From Saprospiraceae bacterium (GTDB taxonomy: Bacteria > Bacteroidota > Bacteroidia > Chitinophagales > Saprospiraceae), in contig JADKFC010000012.1 of NCBI GenBank assembly GCA_016717655.1, forward strand, positions 62,001 through 126,000: DNA of 64,000 nt, given 5' to 3'. The translations under genes were made by a program, and so were the position numbers. The notes below the pieces were generated by a model, which worked only from the letters and a program-made list of their open reading frames with translations, did no database searches and had not been told where the DNA came from. This document shows, piece by piece, positions 48,916-58,926 of this stretch; within the stretch, counting starts at the first letter, position 1, and each line of letters starts with the position of its first letter.

Positions 48916-50712
48916 ATGAGGTTTTATATCAAATACTTTTTTTACTGGTTGTTGTATTTTGCGCTTGCCCGCCTAGTGTTTTTGGTGTTTCATTATGACA
49001 AGTTAGATACCAACAAGCACACCTTGCAGGAAGTAGCATTATCCTTTGTGCACGGCATGCGCATGGACGCATCGATGGCTGCGTATCTTTCCATAGTCCC
49101 GTTTATTTTATACCCGTTTATCAGTAAGAGGTTTATTGGCAAAAGCCTGAAAACCTATCACTATGTAGTATTGGCCATTACCTCATTGATGGTAGTAGCC
49201 GACCTCAGTTCCTATAAGGCATGGGGCTTCCGGCTGGACGCTTCCATATTGGATTATATGTCGCACCCCAAAGAAGCGCTGGCCTCTACCCTGACAGCAC
49301 CCCTCGGCTGGCTGGCATTGATCTTTGTGGTATTGGCATCCGCCTTTGGCTACCTGTATGCTAGATGGGTAGAAGAAAAAACCGTGGCCAAGATCCGAGC
49401 CGTGTTATTGCTGGCACTTCCTTTGTTGGTTTTACCCATGAGAGGAGGTTGGGGTGTAGCGCCCCTCAATCCGGGCAGCGTCTTCTTTTCGGCCCACCCA
49501 TTTTTGAATGTGTTGGCACTGAATGCCTGCTGGAATTTTATGCATACGGCCGCGCACAAAAAGATGAAAAAAAATCCCTTTGTGGTCTGCTCAGAAAAAG
49601 AGCTCAAGGTCACGATGGATTCATTGACTGCAAAGACAAATCCCGCCTTTTATCTGCACCAAAAACAAAAGCCCAACGTGATCATAGTGATCTGGGAAAG
49701 CCTCACCGCCAAGATGTACAATAAGCAGCACAAAGGTGTAAGCGTGATACCCACCATCGACTCATTGAGCCAAAACGCTGTTTGGTTCAGCCGGATGTAT
49801 GCCTCCGGTGACAGAACCGAAAAAGGCCTGGCTGCCATCCTGAGCGCCTATCCGGCCCAGGCCCTGACCTCTATAGTGAAAGAAACCAAAAAGGCAAGTA
49901 GCCTGCCCTCACCCGTGACGGCCCTGGCACAAAGAGGTTATGAAACCTCCTTTATCTATGGCGGCGACCTCGAGTTTGCGGGCATGGGTGCCTATCTCCG
50001 CTCCATGGGCTTTGGCCAGATCAAAGAGATGGACGACTTTCCCAAAGAGCAGCACAACTCCAAGTGGGGCGCCCACGATGAGTTTATCTTTCAAAAAAGC
50101 ATAAAGACCCTGCAAGAAAGACCTGCACAAAAACCCTTCTTTCATGCAGTACTTACCCTCACCAGCCACGAGCCCTTTGAAACCCCCAGGCCCAAAAAGA
50201 TAACAGGCAATGACGAGCTCAGCCTTTTTTACAATGCCCACCGCTACACCGATGATTGCCTCAAAGCATATATGCACGATTTGAAAAAAGCCGGCTTGTG
50301 GGACAATACCATCTTGATCATCCTCGGAGACCACGGCCATCGCCTACCCACCGCCCAAAGTAAAATCGAAGATTTTGCCATACCCATGATCTGGACCGGC
50401 GGTGCCATCGATACCACCTTCAACCAGACAAAAGCCACCTCCCAAACCGACCTGATGCCCACCCTCTTGGCCCAGCTGGGCTTAGATGCCCGTGCCTTTA
50501 CCTTCGGCAAAAACGCCTTGTCTGCCCAGGGGGCCGAGTGGGCCTTTTTTGCTTTTAACAATGGCATTGGTTATGTGAATAAAGACAATGCTGTTGTGTT
50601 TGACAATGCGGGGAAGAGTGTGGTTGAGCAGAGAGGTAAAAATCCTGGACACAAGGTAGAAATAGCAAGGAGGGTACAGCAGGCGGTGGTGGTGGATTAT
50701 TTGGGGAGGTAG
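48916..50712 (+). CDS. LTA-synthase-family phosphoglycerol transferase/sulfatase-like membrane protein (intact copy 1)
   Basis: 598 residues from MRFYIKYFFYWLLYF. Five membrane segments (1-200) precede an extracytoplasmic alkaline-phosphatase-like domain. Metal/nucleophile residues are visible: Glu in VIWESLTAKMY, the Thr nucleophile in SGDRTEKGLAAI, the HDEFIF segment and LGDHGHRLP near the C-terminus. Family members transfer phosphoglycerol to envelope glycans or act on lipids; in Bacteroidota the acceptor is unknown. Its 3' half is repeated twice downstream at 54611-55497 and 62565-63115. GC content is similar to the core genes, unlike the cargo that follows. Confidence 0.88.
   Translation: MRFYIKYFFYWLLYFALARLVFLVFHYDKLDTNKHTLQEVALSFVHGMRMDASMAAYLSIVPFILYPFISKRFIGKSLKTYHYVVLAITSLMVVADLSSYKAWGFRLDASILDYMSHPKEALASTLTAPLGWLALIFVVLASAFGYLYARWVEEKTVAKIRAVLLLALPLLVLPMRGGWGVAPLNPGSVFFSAHPFLNVLALNACWNFMHTAAHKKMKKNPFVVCSEKELKVTMDSLTAKTNPAFYLHQKQKPNVIIVIWESLTAKMYNKQHKGVSVIPTIDSLSQNAVWFSRMYASGDRTEKGLAAILSAYPAQALTSIVKETKKASSLPSPVTALAQRGYETSFIYGGDLEFAGMGAYLRSMGFGQIKEMDDFPKEQHNSKWGAHDEFIFQKSIKTLQERPAQKPFFHAVLTLTSHEPFETPRPKKITGNDELSLFYNAHRYTDDCLKAYMHDLKKAGLWDNTILIILGDHGHRLPTAQSKIEDFAIPMIWTGGAIDTTFNQTKATSQTDLMPTLLAQLGLDARAFTFGKNALSAQGAEWAFFAFNNGIGYVNKDNAVVFDNAGKSVVEQRGKNPGHKVEIARRVQQAVVVDYLGR
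49816..50712 (+). repeat. Repeated 3' module of the LTA-synthase-like gene, copy 1
   Basis: This segment, from ACCGAAAAAGG to the terminal DYLGR-stop, recurs nearly intact at 54611-55497 and in part at 62565-63115. Copy 1 is the only one attached to the full gene. Confidence 0.9.
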
Positions 50713-51226
50713 GGGGCACCGATGAAATCATTCTGCCTCGATTTTCTATGCGACAGGAAGTAAAGATAATTATCTTAAATTCAGAATGTTATTTTGTATA
50801 TGCACACTTGGGCGCGAGTCTTCCAAATTTTATATTGCATAAAACGATGGAACAAAATACATTTGAAATTTTGAGCATAGTTATTTTTGTTATATTATAT
50901 TTGTATGGATTAAAAGTACTTAGCGTGAAAAAGACACCCATGTCCTGATAGATGGCACTGAATTTAACTCATACTGGATCTTTGGATTTTAATGGAAGCG
51001 TTGGCTTTAATCGTTTATTAAATGTTTGTAAAAGATTAAAAGTGGAAGTTAATAAGTATGAAATAGACGAGTATAGAGGTTGACGTAGGGTGTTGTTATT
51101 GATATTCAGAGGTTTATAAAAATTGTATGAATTACGGATTTAAGAGGATGTGGGTATTAACAAGTTGTGCAACATAAAAAAGAAAGTGGCAGTACTTTAG
51201 AATTCAACAAAGTAAATACAAATAAT
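50713..51226. repeat. Leader 1: noncoding region related to leader 2
   Basis: About 500 bp without a gene. It is visibly related to 55498-55977: both contain TTGTTATATTATATTT (50887; 55683), AGTACTTAGCGTGAAAAA, a TTTGTAAA.GATTAAAAG segment, TAGACGAGTATA and, near the end, TAA(C/A)AAGTT. Similarity fades just before the start of each cargo gene. It may carry a regulatory leader or recombination site. Confidence 0.65.
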
Positions 51227-52927
51227 ATGAAAAAGAAAATTCAAGTTTTAGTATTTAGCCTATTTATTTCAACAATTGGATTTAGTCAAAATTGCTACTC
51301 TGTTTTGGCGAATTTAAATGGAATGGACATTTCTGCATATCAAGGAGAACTAAATGCAAAATCTTGTGAATTAAAAGACTCCTTCCATCAGGATTTCAGA
51401 AGTGAATTTGGAGTTTTTGATTTTGGTTATTATCAAATTTCAAGAACTTTTCAGGGCGGTTTTGATCAAGTTTGGGATAAAATAATTGCAGATGCCAATG
51501 CATCAAAAAGGTATAATGTTATCTTTGGTAGAGAGACTACTTCTGAGGGTGGAGTAGATGTCAATCAAAGAGTTAAGCTGAATTTGCCAAGTACAGGAGA
51601 CATGGCTTGTATGTCTCAAGAAATGTTAGAAAGCATCACTCAAGAAATGAAAATTATACTCAATGAGAAAAACAAGCCATATCATACCAAGCAAATAAGA
51701 GCTTTACAAGTTTTATCAGAATTTATTATAGGCGCCAGAAACTGTTGTGCAGGTGGAAACCGTAGTGGAAGTAGAGTAGTGACAGATATTGATACATCCA
51801 AATTAAAGATTCAACTTTGTAGTGATAATTGTAGTAACAATTATTCACCACAAAATTCAGTGGCTCTGATTCTTAATAATAAGATGCCGGATATATTATT
51901 TAAAATCTACTATCCGAATTCTAGTAATATGTGTTTTGATGTAGATGCAGTCGTTACAATAAACTACAAGAAAACAACGAATGTAACTAGTAGAAACAGA
52001 GATGATAAATTTGTAACTGTTGCAAGAAGTAAACTTGGAAACTCTGTTTATTGTAGTTGGGGTACTCAGACTGTTCATGACAAAAAATGGCCAACTAATC
52101 AAGGTGGACGGGTCAAGATAGAATTGAAAGACATACTTGGCAATATTTTAAAAACATTCCATTTTACTATTAAAGCACAAAATCCAAAGATTGGTGAAGT
52201 AATGCTTTATCTTGATGAAGCTCCTCAAAATGCGGCATGGTTCTTCAAAAAAATGGCAATGCACGAAAGCGGAACTTCATCTATGGATGCTTCTGCAGAA
52301 ATGCTCCAATTCAACCCTTACAACCCATCATCAGAAAGCCTCCACATGGATTGGAATCATAGCAGCAGATGTCCAAACTTTAGTACCAATGGCAATGGTG
52401 GTCCTGGTGATGGCGGTATTGGTATTATGCAACTCACAGACCCTAAACCACATACTCAAGCACTTTGGGATTGGAAATGTAATGTTTATGGTGCATATAA
52501 GTTACTTACAGGAAACAAACAGAAAATTCTTAACCAATTTGATGACTATGTTTGGGAACATCCTTCCGATCCAACAAAAGACCACATGATTACCAAATGG
52601 GATAAAGCTTGGCCTAATGACAAAGTTGTTAAACTCAATGAGACATATGCTGGTTATACTTGGAAATTTGGGGCAAGTCAATTATATGGCAATGAATTTG
52701 GCAAAATCAACAACTATTTTAATGAAACTCTAGCAAACGGAGAAAAATCAATATTAGATGCTTGGCTTATAAAACTTTATAACTGCTTTGGATGTACAGC
52801 ATTATTGACTGCATCACAAGCATCAGAGACTGCTAAACCGCTTTGGCAAATTAACTGGATCAATAATACTAATGGAAATAATTATATTGAAGATATATTT
52901 ACACAACAAATCCCAAGCTATAAATAA
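51227..52927 (+). CDS. Secreted protein with transglycosylase-like C-terminal domain
   Basis: 566 residues from MKKKIQVLVFSLFISTIGFSQ (signal peptide); the 20-codon upstream extension is not used. Residues ~20-330 are unrecognised, with several Cys (ARNCCAGG, LCSDNC). From ~340 there is a lysozyme/lytic-transglycosylase-like pattern: MHESGTSS with a candidate catalytic Glu, GGIGIMQLTDP near 397, then WDWKCNVYGAYKLL. That would cut peptidoglycan, but the assignment rests on short motifs. Strongly AT-rich compared with the core. A lipoprotein gene starts 1 bp after its stop. Confidence 0.6.
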   Translation: MKKKIQVLVFSLFISTIGFSQNCYSVLANLNGMDISAYQGELNAKSCELKDSFHQDFRSEFGVFDFGYYQISRTFQGGFDQVWDKIIADANASKRYNVIFGRETTSEGGVDVNQRVKLNLPSTGDMACMSQEMLESITQEMKIILNEKNKPYHTKQIRALQVLSEFIIGARNCCAGGNRSGSRVVTDIDTSKLKIQLCSDNCSNNYSPQNSVALILNNKMPDILFKIYYPNSSNMCFDVDAVVTINYKKTTNVTSRNRDDKFVTVARSKLGNSVYCSWGTQTVHDKKWPTNQGGRVKIELKDILGNILKTFHFTIKAQNPKIGEVMLYLDEAPQNAAWFFKKMAMHESGTSSMDASAEMLQFNPYNPSSESLHMDWNHSSRCPNFSTNGNGGPGDGGIGIMQLTDPKPHTQALWDWKCNVYGAYKLLTGNKQKILNQFDDYVWEHPSDPTKDHMITKWDKAWPNDKVVKLNETYAGYTWKFGASQLYGNEFGKINNYFNETLANGEKSILDAWLIKLYNCFGCTALLTASQASETAKPLWQINWINNTNGNNYIEDIFTQQIPSYK

Positions 52928-52928
52928 T

Positions 52929-54305
52929 ATGAAATATCTATTTTATCTATTTAACATTATATTTATTACAAGTTGTTATGGGCAATCATCTAAAAACTAC
53001 AAAGAAGTACCATATCTCATCATGTCGCACAGTAATGATATCAATACGCATAAACACATTAAATCTAGCTATAAAGCCAGTGATACAAGTTTTGTAAGTC
53101 TCTTACTAAGTTTTGATAAGGGAAAGATAAATGTAATTGATACACTTAATTATGATATTAGAATGAATAATATGGTAAGTTCAGTGACACATTACGATGA
53201 ATTTTGTTTTTTTACGATTGGCGAAGGGGAAAAAGACAATTCCAAGAACATAACAGAACTTTTGACAAGGGGTGAAAATTATATGTTCCGGAGCTTCTTT
53301 AATATATTAGATTATTCAAGTGGGAATATAATAAAAAGAAAAGCTGAAGTTGACTCTTTGCCAATTCCTCATGGCACAAGTGGCGATGAAATGGGATATA
53401 TCATTGATGGTAATTTTATGTTTGTTTGTAAGCCTAATAAAGATTTATCCAACGGTAAAAGTTTTTATAACCTGACTGATAAGTACTCAAAAATAGTAAG
53501 ACCGCTCACAGATAAAGAGTGGATGCAAAACTATTACATTAAATCGCATGCTGGATATATACCAAATTGGTATTACAACTTTGTTTGCGATACTTTAGGT
53601 AATATTCTTCATAGAAACTCTTCCGAAGATAATCCATATAAATGGGAGATTTTTAACTTTGATTATCCAAGAGTGAAAAGTGAAGCTAAAGCAGTAAGTG
53701 GTTTAAATATTTTATATAATACAAATAAATCAAAATTTCTAATTGGATTTAAGCAAGTAAGGTCTGAGTATCAAAAAAAGGGGCTTGTATCACCTATCTA
53801 CAAGAAGGATAAGCAAACTAGTCAATGGACAGAACTAAAGAATTTACCCTCAATTCAATTCAGTGTTTACAAGGATGAATACTTATACGGGACGATAATG
53901 GATCACAAAAATATACATGGAGAAGCATTAGAAGATACGATCGCCAAGTATGAAATGAGAAATCCTAAAAAGTACTCAACAAAGTATGCAACTACCCCAA
54001 ATACTACTTTTATGACAGGCAAATTTTTCATCTATCATGTACCCACACAACGAGTAATAGAATATAAAGGACAAGATATCGATACGGAGCTTTTGTTTAT
54101 TAAAGATGATTGGGTTTACTACAGAGATTTTGATAAAATAAAAAGGATCAAATTAGACATTTCAACATTTTCATTAAATTCAAAATCAGATAAAACCCTG
54201 TGCCAGGATCGTGAGATGATACCGAATGTACACCATATATTTTGGGCAAGTGAAAAGCCAATAGAAGTAGAATGGCTAAGCCCAAAACCAAAAAACATCA
54301 AATAG
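52929..54305 (+). CDS. Lipoprotein of unknown function paired with the transglycosylase-like gene
   Basis: 458 residues from MKYLFYLFNIIFITSCYGQ, a lipoprotein signal with lipobox ITSC (Cys16). The rest shows beta-strand-rich repeats without a recognisable family. It begins 1 bp after the preceding stop, AT-rich like its neighbour, so the two move and are expressed together. A lipoprotein beside a secreted muramidase-like protein could be an immunity or anchoring partner; that is inference from context only. Confidence 0.6.
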   Translation: MKYLFYLFNIIFITSCYGQSSKNYKEVPYLIMSHSNDINTHKHIKSSYKASDTSFVSLLLSFDKGKINVIDTLNYDIRMNNMVSSVTHYDEFCFFTIGEGEKDNSKNITELLTRGENYMFRSFFNILDYSSGNIIKRKAEVDSLPIPHGTSGDEMGYIIDGNFMFVCKPNKDLSNGKSFYNLTDKYSKIVRPLTDKEWMQNYYIKSHAGYIPNWYYNFVCDTLGNILHRNSSEDNPYKWEIFNFDYPRVKSEAKAVSGLNILYNTNKSKFLIGFKQVRSEYQKKGLVSPIYKKDKQTSQWTELKNLPSIQFSVYKDEYLYGTIMDHKNIHGEALEDTIAKYEMRNPKKYSTKYATTPNTTFMTGKFFIYHVPTQRVIEYKGQDIDTELLFIKDDWVYYRDFDKIKRIKLDISTFSLNSKSDKTLCQDREMIPNVHHIFWASEKPIEVEWLSPKPKNIK

Positions 54306-54610
54306 TTTATCACTATAGGAAAATAGTGAAATGAAGTCAATGAGTTCACTTTTGATTGCCTTTTTATCATTCAGGCAAACAGCCAAACTTTTAATTGCGT
54401 TCAATATAGGAAGATTATGGATAGAGAAATAGTTGCCTTATAATATACTAAGGCAGACAGAATGTTTATAAATGACTAAATGGTGAATATTGCAGGACAG
54501 GCATGCGAAATCTTTTTATCTCAGATCCTAAAATTTCAGATTTTGGCGAACTTAATACAAAATGAAATCCACATGCTGCATATTCTCATTAATATGTAAC
54601 ACCTTTTCGC
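54306..54610. other. Intergenic region before repeat copy 2
   Basis: AT-rich, no gene. Two small stem-loops are visible: CACTAT/ATAGTG soon after the lipoprotein stop (about 54311) and GCCTTA/TAAGGC near 54434. The first may help end transcription. Confidence 0.35.
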
Positions 54611-55497
54611 ACCGAAAAAGGTTTGGCCGCCATATTGAGTGCTTACCCCGCCCAGGCCCTCACGTCTATCGTAAAAGAAACCAAAAAAGCGGCTAGCCTG
54701 CCCTCACCGATGATCCCATTGAAACAAAGGGGCTACGAAACCTCCTTCATCTATGGCGGTGACCTCGAGTTTGCGGGCATGGGTGCCTATCTCCGCTCCA
54801 TGGGCTTTGGCCAGATCAAAGAGATGGATGACTTTCCCAAAGAAGAGCACAACTCCAAGTGGGGCGCCCATGATGAGTTTATTTTTCAAAAAAGCATAAA
54901 GACCCTGCAAGAAAGACCTGCACAAAAACCCTTCTTTCACGTGGTACTTACCCTCACCAGTCACGAGCCCTTTGAAACGCCGAGGCCCAAAAAGATAACA
55001 GGCAATGACGAGCTCAGCCTTTTTTACAATGCCCACCGCTACACCGATGATTGCCTCAAAGAATATATGCACGATTTGAAAAAGCCGGTTTGTGGGACAA
55101 CACCATCTTGATCATCCTCGGCGACCACGGCCCCCCCTCCCAAAGTAAGGTAGCCGACGTTACCATCCCCATGATCTGGACCGGCGGCGCCATCGATACC
55201 ACCTTCAACCAAACAAAGACCACCTCCCAAACTGACCTGATGCCCACCCTGCTGGCCCAGTTGGGCTTAGATGCCCGTGCCTTTACCTTCGGCAAAAACG
55301 CCTTGTCTGCCCAGGGGCCGGAGTGGGCCTTTTTTGCCTTTAACAATGGCATTGGTTATGTGAATAAAGACAATGGCGTAGTGTTTGACAATGCGGGGAA
55401 GAGGGTGATTGAGCAGAGAGGTGAAAATCCTGGACCCACGGTAGAAGTAGCAAGGAGGGTACAGCAGGCGGTGGTGGGGGATTATTTGGGGAGGTAG
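54611..55497 (+). pseudogene. Truncated copy 2 of the LTA-synthase-like gene (3' half)
   Basis: Corresponds to 49816-50712. Begins abruptly at RTEKGLAAILSAYPAQ, without start codon, membrane segments or the first metal ligand. Ends with the same DYLGR-stop. One A missing at 55079-55083 shifts the frame (HDLKK-AGLWDN), and three residues are lost around the metal motif (GDHGPPSQ instead of GDHGHRLPTAQ). Unlikely to be active. It is followed by leader 2 and a different cargo gene. Confidence 0.88.
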
Positions 55498-55977
55498 GGG
55501 GTGTGGGAATTCACCTACTTTTAGTCATTTGTATCCACCTTGCTGTAGAAATGCCATAAATGTAATTATTTGAGAATCGAAATATTATTTTGTGATTAGG
55601 CACCGTAATGAGGCGTGGCCAAACATTATATTGTAAAAAATGCCACGGTAAATTATATGTGTATTTAGCGGCATAATTTATATTGTTATATTATATTTAC
55701 GGGGATTATAAGTACTTAGCGTGAAAAAAACACCCTTACCTAATTAATGGCAGCGATAAAACCTCATACTTGCTCACTGAAATCGGATTGCTGCTTTGGC
55801 GTTAAACGTTTGTAAACGATTAAAAGCAAATCTTTCCAACCGTTTAATAGACGAGTATAAATGTTTAATGAAGGATATTATTATTGATAATCAGGGGTTT
55901 AAGAAATTTACAAGAGTTGCGCCTATAGGGGGGTGCGGATATAAACAAGTTATCACAGATTGAATAAAATAAATATA
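55498..55977. repeat. Leader 2: noncoding region related to leader 1
   Basis: 480 bp without a gene, related to 50713-51226 (shared motifs TTGTTATATTATATTT at 55683, AGTACTTAGCGTGAAAAA, TAGACGAGTATA, AACAAGTT). Similarity by eye is roughly two thirds identity and stops around the start of the next gene. Confidence 0.65.
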
Positions 55978-58827
55978 ATGAAAATCCTACTTACTCTATT
56001 TGCATTTATTGCTTGCAGTTTTGTTTTCTCTCAAAACTGTTTTCCAACTCCTACTCTTCTGGATTTAAAAAATATTGAATTTGCAGAAATTAAAAATTGT
56101 AAATTCAGTTTATTAACTGATAAGTTTGATGAAAACGATAAACCAATTTTTCTAAAAGCAACAGTAACTAACAGGTGGGAAGGAGAAATTTGTTCAGAGC
56201 CTGATTTATCTCATCTTGGTGTTGCACCTAGTGGTATAATTATTGAAAAAAATGAAATCTTAAACACTTTCAAAACCAAAGAATTTAAGAGTATTGATTT
56301 AATTGATAGTCTTTATGTTGAACTAGAAGGTATAGGATGTGCAAATGAAATGGGTATATGTCCTGAATGTATTAAAGTATTTATAAGATATGAAAATGGG
56401 GCAGAAGAGTATTTTGGTGATGATTACTTTGTCTCAAATTTAGGATTTCCAGTTTCAAATTTTCAAGAAGTAAAAGAAATTGAAGTTACTGATATTGAAT
56501 GTGCTTTTTTTACAGATTGGTTCATCCCAATTCGAATGGAAATAAAGTTCAATCCATTTTTGAAATCATGGGGGAACGTGATCAATAAAATCGAAAGTGG
56601 ATGTTCATTATTTAGTAATCCGCAAGAGTTAGCAGAGGTATCTTTAAGCGAAAATGGAGTAATTATTGAAACAGTTAATACAAATGAAAATGGTCAATTT
56701 GCCTTTTGTGTAGATAGTAAGAAAAATTATTTGATTCAAGTAAGATATTTGGATTATGAAGTTTCAGATTCAATAAGAAGTATGAAAGGAGATTGTAAAA
56801 TTGGTAGCTGCAATATAAATATCCATCAAAAAATTCAAGATAAATTAGAATTTGAAATTGATAAATTGCAGAATGTAAAAGTTCAATTCCCAATTGCTGA
56901 AACAAATATTATACAAATTCAGGGCTACAATCTTAATAATTTCAATAATTTTTTAAGCCAAAACAAAGTACTAGAATTTGATCCTATTAAAAATTTAAAT
57001 GAAGTAAAAATGGAAGGGACTACTAGACTGCTAATATTAGATCAAATACATAAAAGTTTTTTAAAACAAGCAATTGCCCTTAATGATATTGAAGTAAAAA
57101 ATGCCATTGATTTATTAAACTGGGCTATAAGTGTAGTTGATGCAATATTTGAGTTAGACAATAAAATAAAGATATATAATAAATTGCCAAACGTCGAACC
57201 AATTGTTTTTGATAAACTACAATTCATATTAGATATTAAAAATATCATAACAAACCTACTTGAAATTGGAGGCTTTGATGTTAGTAATCTTAATTTTTTA
57301 TTAGATGAATATACTTCTTCAAAGGAGATAGATAATTTATTTAAATTGGATGTAGAAAATAAAATATCAGAAAGTTTAACTGAATTGACTGTTCAGAAAT
57401 ACTTTATTGAGCAAAATGCTCAAAATGATCTGGATGAAGCTAGTAGCTTGTTCGAACTAAATCAAAATAAAATGGGCTATCAAGGAGTTTGTAATTCTAA
57501 GAAAAGTGAAATACAAAATGAAGAAGCAGAGACTAACAAGAAAGTTGAAGGGTGTGAAAAATTAAATATAACAGCAAAATATTTTAGCAATTTAGATGCA
57601 ATATCATCTTCTTTAGCTGATGTTACACTTTTGATTCCAGGAACTCAAGAATTTAGTTTAGCCTTTGAAGGTCTTTCTAAGCTTTTTTCTGCAGGTAATT
57701 TTACATTTTTAACAACTTCATTTATTTTAGCTCAAAATCGATTAGAGGAATTGCCAAGCAAATTAACCGATCTTTCGACGAACATTTATTATAAAACGTA
57801 CTATAAAGCTAGCCATTATGTACATCAAATTACCAATTTAGATGAGGTGATAAAAAATGTGGATAAGTACAATAAAAAGTTGGATGAAATTGTATTAAAT
57901 ATAGAATCTAAAAAATATCAAACCTCCAGTTTAAATTTTCTAGAACTCCAAGAGATAGAAAAAGAGTTAAACTATTCAATAAGGGAAGTTATAAGACCAA
58001 TAGTAGCAACAAAAATGAAAAATGGAATTAATGTAGTGGATAGCTCTTTCGTTTCATTAGCAAATTCTACAATAAATTTATCACCAATAAATAGACTATC
58101 GATGAGTTTGTTCTATTATGGACTACCCTACCAAAGTACATCTACAAACTTAGTATCAAATTTTAAAAGTTTAGTTAACAATGTTAAACTAAACAATTTA
58201 AATGTCATCACTGAGCTTGATTATCTAGTTGAACAAACTAATTTATTGCCAGCAGAAGAATATGTAGGGGTATCTAGAAATAATATTCCAATTTTTTTAG
58301 GAAACAATCAAATTATTTCAACAGGTTTTTATGTAAAAAACTATGGTAAATCTAAGGCCACTAATTTAAAAATTAAATTAGAGAATTTTTTACCTTCTAT
58401 GTTAATGGTTGATACATTTATAATAGATGAATTGATGCCAGATGAACAAAAATATATATCTTTCAATCTAAATAATACATATTTAATAGATTCATTTGTT
58501 TCCTATGTTATTTCTTTTGCTAAAAACGACTTTTTAAATAGTGTATCCGAGTACGGAAGTATTAAACTTAATTCAAACACAACAAAAGTAAACGAACTAA
58601 AATTAAACTCTTTCACTTTTTTCCCTAATCCTAGCAATAGTGAATTTGAAATTATCAGTGAAAACACATATGATAAAGTTAATATTTACTCTATATCTGG
58701 TATAAAGCAGAGAACTGTTGAGCAAAAAAGTAGAATTAATATGGCAGATTTAATTGGTGGGGTATATATTATAGAGCTTGAATGGAAAGGAAAATCAATA
58801 GGAAGACAAAAGCTTATTAAAATTTGA
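55978..58827 (+). CDS. Large secreted protein with T9SS sorting domain, AT-rich cargo
   Basis: 949 residues. Signal peptide MKILLTLFAFIACSFVFSQ. Very AT-rich with many Asn, Lys, Ile. Residues ~20-290 have Cys pairs (GICPECIKVF) and a region like a carboxypeptidase-regulatory beta domain (VIIETVNTNENGQFAFCVD). ~300-720 is mostly helical, possibly coiled coil (NKMGYQGVCNSKKSEIQNEEAETNKKVEG). ~780-860 is beta-sandwich (VKNYGKSKATNLKIKLEN). The end is a T9SS domain (FFPNPSNSEFEI, VNIYSISGIKQ, GGVYIIELEWKG). Function unknown; a surface protein. Confidence 0.75.
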   Translation: MKILLTLFAFIACSFVFSQNCFPTPTLLDLKNIEFAEIKNCKFSLLTDKFDENDKPIFLKATVTNRWEGEICSEPDLSHLGVAPSGIIIEKNEILNTFKTKEFKSIDLIDSLYVELEGIGCANEMGICPECIKVFIRYENGAEEYFGDDYFVSNLGFPVSNFQEVKEIEVTDIECAFFTDWFIPIRMEIKFNPFLKSWGNVINKIESGCSLFSNPQELAEVSLSENGVIIETVNTNENGQFAFCVDSKKNYLIQVRYLDYEVSDSIRSMKGDCKIGSCNINIHQKIQDKLEFEIDKLQNVKVQFPIAETNIIQIQGYNLNNFNNFLSQNKVLEFDPIKNLNEVKMEGTTRLLILDQIHKSFLKQAIALNDIEVKNAIDLLNWAISVVDAIFELDNKIKIYNKLPNVEPIVFDKLQFILDIKNIITNLLEIGGFDVSNLNFLLDEYTSSKEIDNLFKLDVENKISESLTELTVQKYFIEQNAQNDLDEASSLFELNQNKMGYQGVCNSKKSEIQNEEAETNKKVEGCEKLNITAKYFSNLDAISSSLADVTLLIPGTQEFSLAFEGLSKLFSAGNFTFLTTSFILAQNRLEELPSKLTDLSTNIYYKTYYKASHYVHQITNLDEVIKNVDKYNKKLDEIVLNIESKKYQTSSLNFLELQEIEKELNYSIREVIRPIVATKMKNGINVVDSSFVSLANSTINLSPINRLSMSLFYYGLPYQSTSTNLVSNFKSLVNNVKLNNLNVITELDYLVEQTNLLPAEEYVGVSRNNIPIFLGNNQIISTGFYVKNYGKSKATNLKIKLENFLPSMLMVDTFIIDELMPDEQKYISFNLNNTYLIDSFVSYVISFAKNDFLNSVSEYGSIKLNSNTTKVNELKLNSFTFFPNPSNSEFEIISENTYDKVNIYSISGIKQRTVEQKSRINMADLIGGVYIIELEWKGKSIGRQKLIKI

Positions 58828-58837
58828 GTAACCATGT

Positions 58838-58905
58838 GATAACATTGCATTGAACGAGAGCCAGCCCTATTGGGACTGACCCTCGTCAATACGAGACGTT
58901 GTGCT
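58838..58905. other. Imperfect palindrome (attC-like) upstream of the AIPR gene
   Basis: Between a stop (58827) and the AIPR start. Arms: AAC..TGCATTG-A-ACGAGAGCCAGCCC on the left (from 58841), GGGACTGACCCTCGTCAATACGAGACGTT on the right (to 58900). They meet at the short loop TATT, with several mismatches and one unpaired A. Length, AAC/GTT ends and an extrahelical base resemble integron attC sites, though the end GTTGTGC deviates from the classical GTTRRRY. It could equally be a terminator. Confidence 0.45.
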
Positions 58906-58926
58906 TCATGCTGTAAAAAGAGAAAT

